From the IMG/VR virus record IMGVR_UViG_3300019755_000014, positions 1 to 24,905 of that record: a DNA stretch of 24,905 nt. One strand, 5' to 3'. The notes under the pieces are model-generated. The model was given only the letters and a program-made list of their open reading frames with translations. It was not told the origin of the DNA and did no database searches. Below are positions 20,501-24,905 of the stretch, one piece after another. The translations under genes were made by a program, and so were the position numbers. This stretch comes from a virus. Numbering within the stretch: position 1 is the stretch's first letter; each line of letters starts with the position of its first letter.

Positions 20501-21658
20501 ATGAGCGATAATAACGAACCATCTATCGAAGAACTAAAACAATCACTCGACATTTTAAACATTGCAGAACTTTATGGAGAGCTTCAAAAAACAGGAGCTA
20601 ACTATAAATATAAAGATAACTCAAGTATCGTTATAAATGCAGATAAACAAATATTTAGTGACTTTAATGGAAATATTACAGGTGGAAGTGTACTTGATCT
20701 TATCATGTACATGGAAAAGAAGAACCTTGCAGATGGTATAAAGAGATTAAAAGAATTAAATGGTCAGGACACTTACAAAATTGATCCTGCTTTACAAATA
20801 AAAAGAAAAGAAGAAGCAAAAGAGAAAAAAGAAGTTGATTTCCAAAAGCTTGGTTTTTTTGGTAAGAATGACTTAAATAATGTTAAGTTTAGAAGACCTG
20901 CACAGGTGTTTGATAAAGACAACAATTTAACTCATTATATTGTTAGTACAGAATATCAAAAGCTTTTTGAGACTAAAACATTACCTCTTGATGCAACTGC
21001 AAAAATAGATTATCTTCATAAAAATATTTTAGGATACTCAGAACACTTTCAATGTGCTTCAATCATACTAAGAGATGATAAGAATTCAATAGTTGATATT
21101 ATTGCTTATAGACCTGTAAAACCTGAATCTTATGAAAATTGGTCCGATCCTAAATATATCTATAAAAATTCACATAACAGAGGTCAATTCTTCCTGTACC
21201 CTTTTAGAAAAGAGGTTGAATCAATTATGAGTAAGCAAACATCTGATCGTTACTTTATAGTTGGAGAGGGAATTAAAAACGGACTTAATGCTCTTTTATA
21301 TTCAGTTCCATTTATCACACTTGAAAGCACATCAAATAAAATAGATCAGAGGCTTATTGATTATATTAAAGATTATATAAATAGAGGTTACTCACTTATT
21401 ACTATGTTTGATGGAGATTTAGCAGGAGCAAAAGCATATTTAAATTTTATTAAATGCTATTATCAAAATACAATAGAGATTATAAATAATTTTATTGCTC
21501 AAAAAGAAAATACCCTTTTACCTGATAAATCAAACAAAGATATTGTTTTGTCAAATTATATCAACTTTATAAATGCCAATAGTTTTAATACTAAAAACTT
21601 TTTAAATTTCGATAGTGGACTTGATTTTGTGGACTATCTTCAAAGTGAGGATAAGTAA
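20501..21658 (+). CDS. DnaG-like primase with degenerate CHC2 region and TOPRIM domain
   Basis: A 385-residue primase that would make RNA primers for plasmid/phage replication. The N-terminus follows the DnaG CHC2 layout: helix IEELKQSLDILNIAELYGELQKTGANYKY, then ADKQIFSDFNGNITGGSVLDLI, but it has none of the zinc-binding cysteines. The C-terminal TOPRIM domain has the GEG glutamate (about residue 255) in YFIVGEGIKNGLNALLYS and the DxD motif (about 304-306) in MFDGDLAGAKA. It overlaps no gene; its stop TAA abuts the ATG of the helicase gene (TAAATG), so the two act together. Confidence 0.82.
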   Translation: MSDNNEPSIEELKQSLDILNIAELYGELQKTGANYKYKDNSSIVINADKQIFSDFNGNITGGSVLDLIMYMEKKNLADGIKRLKELNGQDTYKIDPALQIKRKEEAKEKKEVDFQKLGFFGKNDLNNVKFRRPAQVFDKDNNLTHYIVSTEYQKLFETKTLPLDATAKIDYLHKNILGYSEHFQCASIILRDDKNSIVDIIAYRPVKPESYENWSDPKYIYKNSHNRGQFFLYPFRKEVESIMSKQTSDRYFIVGEGIKNGLNALLYSVPFITLESTSNKIDQRLIDYIKDYINRGYSLITMFDGDLAGAKAYLNFIKCYYQNTIEIINNFIAQKENTLLPDKSNKDIVLSNYINFINANSFNTKNFLNFDSGLDFVDYLQSEDK

Positions 21659-23491
21659 ATGAAAAATAATATCACTCAAAAAATACAAGCTATCCAAAAA
21701 GAGGCACAACAAAACCTTACAGAGCAAGATGACTTCTTTATGGAAGTACCAAAGTACCTTTCAAGTGTAGAACATATAAGAGAAAAAAATAAACTTCATA
21801 ATGATGGTAAATCTCAGATTTTACTTGAAGAATTTTATAAGACCAAAGAGTCATTAAATAAGAAAAAAGAAAGTGATCCTGAATATTCAACAGCTGATTT
21901 AATGAAAGATTTAAAAGAAGCCTATGTTAAATATGCTAAGAAAAATGCAAAGCTTGACAGAGTGGGAGAAGCAACTGTATTTCTTGATGCATTAAGTGAT
22001 ACTTTTGTAAGGATCATAAGATATAAAAATACAGATAGATCAGGTGTAGAGCATGATAGACTTTTAGCTGATAGAATTACTAAAAATGTATTAAAAGCTT
22101 TTATTGATAAAGAGTCTAAAAAGTTAATGGGAACTCTTATCGAACCTGCACAGTTAAATCTAATCATTAGAGAGCTTAATCCATATTACAAAGAATTTGA
22201 GCCACTAAAAGATAAATTTTATGGAGAGTTTTTCAATACTTACACTCCACATGGTTTTTTAGATGTTAAAGTTAATAATGTTGTGAACCTTGAAAAGTTT
22301 GTAAATGTTACTATGCCAAGAAGATACCCTGCAATTAATGCATTATTGGAAAATATAGCACCTGATAACCAAGAGAGGATATATCTTTTAAATTGGTTCA
22401 GTACAATTTTAAATACTTCACTTAAAACAAAAACTGCACCTGTATTAAAAGGTATCCAAAGAACTGGAAAAGGTGTATTTGCAACTAAAATTATTGAGTA
22501 TGCAATGCATGAGGCAAATTGTTTTATTGCTACAAACTCAAACTTAGCAGATAATTTTAATGGATATTTAGAAGATAAACTATTTATCACATTTGATGAA
22601 GTTAAGGGAGATTTTAAAACAGATAAAGATATTGGAAATAAAATTAAACAGATTGTATCTGAGGACAAGTATCAAATCAGAACGATGCACACAAACCCTT
22701 ATATGATCACTTTACATTGTAACTGTATCTTTTTATCTAATGATGATCTTCCAATTCCTATGGATCAATCAGATGGTAGGTTCACTATCATTGAAACTAA
22801 GCCACGAAAACTTATTGATGTAGCTGAGACTGATTTTAAAAAGACTATTGATGAATTTGTGAACTTAATTAAATCAGAAAGAGATCACTTCTTAGTACAT
22901 CTTAAAATGTGTGAGTATGATAGAAAACTAGCTATGTCAACAGTTGAAAACCAATCTAAAAAAGTTATACAGGATGCAATGGCTACTCATGAAGCTGTAC
23001 TTAAAACAGCATTTAGAAACCAAGACATTGACACTCTATCAGATATACTTGATGAAGCTATCCAAGACATTATGAATGAAACTCTTGTAAAAAAAGAATA
23101 TCAAGCTTTTACTCTTGATGATAATACAGGAGACACTTACAATTCAAAAAGACATATTTCTTTTAATCATCCAAATAGAAAAATGAAAGAGATCTTTATT
23201 AAAGAGTTTGAAGCAGGTTTCATCTCTAACACTTCTTTAAAGTGGTTCAGCAAAGCTATTGCTCTTGAACACATTTTAAAAGACGATAAAAAGTTTGGTG
23301 GCTTTTGGAATAAAGTCCTTTCAGGAGGGACAACTATCAATCTTAAATTTAAAGATACTCTTGAGGTTAAAAATAAAAGACTCAAAGAGAAATTTAGAAA
23401 AATTAAACAGCATGAAGAGATCACATCATTTCATTTTGATGGATCAGACTTTATCTTCATGACTACTACTACTGCAGAACAATCTTCATAA
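21659..23491 (+). CDS. SF3-type replicative helicase (primase-helicase, DUF5906-like)
   Basis: A 610-residue P-loop helicase that would unwind the origin and load with the preceding primase. Walker A is at about residues 264-272 (KGIQRTGKGVF), Walker B at about 308-313 (LFITFDEV), and motif C with its sensor Asn at about 360 (CIFLSNDDLPIP). An upstream all-helical region (about 1-200) precedes the ATPase core, and the C-terminal 150 residues could hold a DNA-binding winged helix. Related proteins occur in phage P4-like and N15-like replicons and often bind iterons next to the gene, as seen at 23521-23830. Confidence 0.84.
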   Translation: MKNNITQKIQAIQKEAQQNLTEQDDFFMEVPKYLSSVEHIREKNKLHNDGKSQILLEEFYKTKESLNKKKESDPEYSTADLMKDLKEAYVKYAKKNAKLDRVGEATVFLDALSDTFVRIIRYKNTDRSGVEHDRLLADRITKNVLKAFIDKESKKLMGTLIEPAQLNLIIRELNPYYKEFEPLKDKFYGEFFNTYTPHGFLDVKVNNVVNLEKFVNVTMPRRYPAINALLENIAPDNQERIYLLNWFSTILNTSLKTKTAPVLKGIQRTGKGVFATKIIEYAMHEANCFIATNSNLADNFNGYLEDKLFITFDEVKGDFKTDKDIGNKIKQIVSEDKYQIRTMHTNPYMITLHCNCIFLSNDDLPIPMDQSDGRFTIIETKPRKLIDVAETDFKKTIDEFVNLIKSERDHFLVHLKMCEYDRKLAMSTVENQSKKVIQDAMATHEAVLKTAFRNQDIDTLSDILDEAIQDIMNETLVKKEYQAFTLDDNTGDTYNSKRHISFNHPNRKMKEIFIKEFEAGFISNTSLKWFSKAIALEHILKDDKKFGGFWNKVLSGGTTINLKFKDTLEVKNKRLKEKFRKIKQHEEITSFHFDGSDFIFMTTTTAEQSS

Positions 23492-23520
23492 AGTGACCTG
23501 TTAAGCTTTCTTTAAAGCTA

Positions 23521-23628
23521 CAGGAACACTTAAATTTTTTTTGAACACATCAGGAACACATCAGGAATACATCAGGAATACTATCAGGAACACATAAAAA
23601 GCCCTTATTTATGGGAATAGGAACACAT
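23521..23628 (+). repeat. Forward iteron array (CAGGAACAC type)
   Basis: Seven copies of a CAGGAAYAC(AT) motif: 23521, about 23540 (degenerate), 23551, 23562, 23573, 23585 and about 23618 (TAGGAACACAT). The middle copies are 11-12 bp apart, one helical turn, so they would face the same side of the helix. This is typical of initiator-binding iterons at a plasmid origin. Confidence 0.75.
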
Positions 23629-23731
23629 AAGCAATTTTTTTGCTTTCCTAAAAACTCACTTCAAACTTTTTTTATAAATACTTTTATTTTATATTATTAA
23701 AAACCTTTATTAAGCCCTTATTTATGGGCTT
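23599..23731 (+). repeat. Paired 17-bp repeats with AT-rich core between iteron arrays
   Basis: The 17-bp sequence AAGCCCTTATTTATGGG occurs at 23599-23615 and 23712-23728. The second copy forms a stem AAGCCC / GGGCTT (23712-23717 and 23726-23731) followed by T-rich DNA, so it can also be a terminator. Between them (23629-23711) the DNA is very AT-rich (TTTTATTTTATATTATT), the likely unwinding element between the two iteron sets. The AT-rich DNA is a property seen; melting is inferred. Confidence 0.55.
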
Positions 23732-23750
23732 TATAGCCTTTTTAACTATG

Positions 23751-23830
23751 TATTCCTAACCTATTCCTAACCTATTCCTAATCTATTCCTAATTATATTT
23801 TACCTATTCCTAGAGTTTTACCTATTCCTG
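23751..23830 (-). repeat. Reverse iteron array (TATTCCTAACC type)
   Basis: Six copies of TATTCCTAAYC or shorter: 23751, 23762, 23773, 23784, 23805, 23823. The first four are exactly 11 bp apart. Read on the - strand they are GGTTAGGAATA, sharing AGGAATA with the forward array, so the two arrays point toward each other around the AT-rich core. Probably a second set of binding sites for the same initiator, or a control region for copy number. Confidence 0.75.
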
Positions 23831-23992
23831 AAAATTCTATTAGAAAAAGAGTTTCTTTGAAATGCCTGTTAGATTGCTCTGCTATTCAATTGGCAGTTAA
23901 ATTTATTACCACCACTAGAAAATAAAAAAAGATATTGATTATTCAATCAGAAACCTGCCAAAATAACAAAATTAGATAAAAAAGGTATAACT
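23831..23992 (+). other. Intergenic leader before the last gene
   Basis: No clear gene. GATTGATTATTCAATC-like sequence at 23934-23949 contains a small inverted repeat TTGA/TCAA. AAAAAGG lies about 6 nt before the ATG at 23993 as the ribosome site. No strong promoter is visible; transcription could come from upstream through the iteron region. Confidence 0.3.
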
Positions 23993-24415
23993 ATGCATAA
24001 AATAGATGAAAAGAGCTTCACAGTCATTGCTAATACTTCAAAACAGGCTTTTGATATACTGCTTAGGCTATCAAATTACGATAAAGCCTCTTTTAGCACT
24101 TATATGGGTGTTGATATAGAAACATTGGAAGAACCTCCACAATGGGCTTTTAAATACCTCCAAGACCTCATCAATGCAGATTTAATCCACTTGGGCTATA
24201 TTATGAAAGACACTAAGACTGCAGGTATTATGTTTGATTACAATGAGACTCAAAAAACAATTACACAGCTTGTAGGTCAAAGTCAATTAACAGGAAACCA
24301 ACCTGTAACGATTAAAAGCTCTATTATCACAGAAGATGGATCAATAAAAGCAAAATATCTAGTGTATGCAGAAGAGATACTGCTAGATTTTATATCAACT
24401 GCAACACCTGAATAG
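23993..24415 (+). CDS. Hypothetical protein, 140 residues, next to origin region
   Basis: Not recognised. The N-terminal half is helical and may hold a HTH-like fold (TSKQAFDILLRLSNYDKASF), while the C-terminal half is strand-rich (AGIMFDYNETQKTITQLVG and SSIITEDGSIKAKYLVYAEEI). No cysteine, membrane segment or catalytic motif is evident. It lies between the iteron region and the DnaA-box/telomere region, so a role in replication or telomere control is suggested by place only. Confidence 0.55.
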   Translation: MHKIDEKSFTVIANTSKQAFDILLRLSNYDKASFSTYMGVDIETLEEPPQWAFKYLQDLINADLIHLGYIMKDTKTAGIMFDYNETQKTITQLVGQSQLTGNQPVTIKSSIITEDGSIKAKYLVYAEEILLDFISTATPE

Positions 24416-24419
24416 TTGT

Positions 24420-24703
24420 AATATATAACAACTAATTAAGATCAGGCATCGCTAAATAAATCGGTGCTTGAGCTTTCATCCTAAGATATCACACCACCAA
24501 ATATAACGATACTCTTTTAGTACCATACCAACATATAAAACGATAGTACACTAAAAACATTCTAATTAATAGTTTAATATAAAAATATATAAATATATTA
24601 CTATCTATATAAATATAATATTATAAAATTTAGATATATACCTTATTTTAGCTTATAACCTATAATTATAATTCTATAATACTATGTATATTAATATATT
24701 AAG
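24420..24703. other. Right non-coding region, AT-rich unwinding stretch
   Basis: No gene. 24417-24438 can fold TAGTTGT-ACAACTA, and 24446-24469 has GCATCG/CGGTGC arms around CTAAATAAAT, either of which could end the previous transcript. The motif ACGATA recurs at 24506 and 24540. From about 24555 to 24703 the DNA is nearly pure A+T (ATATAAATATATTA-type runs), a good candidate duplex-unwinding element beside the DnaA boxes that follow. Confidence 0.5.
24675..24699 (-). repeat. Right copy of subterminal inverted repeat
   Basis: Partner of 124-148 in inverted orientation, 23 of 25 bases identical. It borders the first DnaA box at 24704. Confidence 0.4.
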
Positions 24704-24789
24704 TTATTCACATTAAGCAAACTTTTATGTGAATAAAATAACCGTTAGTTAAAAAGTTGTTCACACACAAATAACTGTTATGTGAATAA
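24704..24789. promoter_or_regulatory. Cluster of DnaA boxes (candidate replication origin)
   Basis: TTATTCACA occurs at 24704-24712 (+), and its complement TGTGAATAA at 24728-24736 and 24781-24789; a one-mismatch copy TTGTTCACA is at 24757-24765. This fits the general DnaA box TTATNCACA and the form used by Helicobacter. A long AT-rich stretch sits directly on the left. The cluster lies about 70-160 bp from the telomere palindrome. Together these look like a host-DnaA-dependent origin. Confidence 0.65.
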
Positions 24790-24835
24790 CTAACCGTTCA
24801 TAAGTTCCCTTAATCCCTACTTAATAACCGTTAGT
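24736..24835 (+). repeat. Telomere-arm repeats beside the palindrome
   Basis: The arm motif of the palindrome, AATAACCGTTAGT, recurs outside it at 24736-24749 (with one more A) and 24823-24835, and a shorter TAACCGTT at 24791-24798. They point the same way as the right arm of the palindrome. They interleave with the DnaA boxes. Extra protelomerase-binding sites or a regulatory link between resolution and replication are plausible. Confidence 0.7.
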
Positions 24836-24861
24836 CGTTAATCTTAATGTTCGTTTAAGCT

Positions 24862-24905
24862 TTACTAACGGTTATTTATATATATATATAAATAACCGTT
24901 AGTAA
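24862..24905. other. Telomere resolution site (protelomerase target palindrome)
   Basis: A perfect 44-bp palindrome, arms of 22 nt, centre between 24883 and 24884. The outer arm reads TTACTAACGGTTATTT and the central part is an uninterrupted TA repeat of 12-14 bp. Protelomerase sites in N15, PY54 and phiKO2 are likewise long perfect palindromes of about 42-56 bp with an alternating pyrimidine-purine core, where the enzyme cuts. The palindrome ends exactly at the window edge. Palindrome is seen directly; the function follows from the protelomerase gene 206 bp away if the ends join. Confidence 0.85.

Noticed and set aside
23521-23830. CRISPR array
   Set aside because: Repeats are about 9-11 bp with no separate spacers, and no cas genes are present; they fit iterons.
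24446-24469. tRNA or other known RNA gene
   Set aside because: Only a short stem-loop is present; no cloverleaf or conserved tRNA bases were found anywhere in the window.

Overview
The window reads as an AT-rich (roughly 30% GC by eye) temperate-phage-like replicon, most likely from Campylobacterota (Arcobacter/Sulfurimonas-like). That host guess rests on base composition, weak -35 promoters and DnaA boxes of the form TTATTCACA; it is inference, and no ribosomal or host gene is present to confirm it. There is no integrase. Instead a protelomerase (telomere resolvase) gene lies 206 bp from the left edge, and the window ends exactly at the end of a perfect 44-bp palindrome, the expected target of such an enzyme. 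I read the element as a linear plasmid with covalently closed hairpin ends, of the N15/PY54/phiKO2 type, written as a circle opened at the telomere site.

Layout. Left (207-3530, + strand): protelomerase, a ParA/ParF-type ATPase and a small ribbon-helix-helix partner form a tight operon, followed by a structured intergenic stretch and four small unknown genes. Centre (18025 down to 3561, - strand): a long late operon with holin-like protein, P2-type contractile tail genes in order V-(small)-W-J-I-fibre-G-like-sheath-tube-E/E'-HU-tape measure-nuclease-U-X-D, then DUF1353, lipoprotein, GH108 muramidase, small exported proteins and a Dam-like methylase with its own promoter/operator. Right (18162-24415, mostly +): an exported cysteine-containing protein, a LexA/CI-like repressor divergent from a Cro-like gene, a second HTH protein, an RHH protein, a primase, an SF3 helicase, an iteron region and an unknown gene. 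Far right (24420-24905): no gene, but an AT-rich stretch, DnaA boxes, repeats of the telomere arm and the palindrome.

How it fits together. Protelomerase would resolve replicated telomeres, ParA/RHH would segregate the plasmid, primase/helicase with host DnaA would replicate it, and the repressor would hold lytic genes silent through a 19-bp operator that occurs both at its own divergent promoter and upstream of the Dam gene. The most striking feature is an omission: an essentially complete contractile tail and lysis set is present, but no terminase, portal, capsid, scaffold or head-tail connector gene. If the window is the whole element, it is a candidate tailocin (R-type pyocin-like particle) carried on a self-maintaining linear hairpin plasmid, or a head-less phage-plasmid or satellite; I do not know of a described case. 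If the window is a fragment, head genes could lie outside it.
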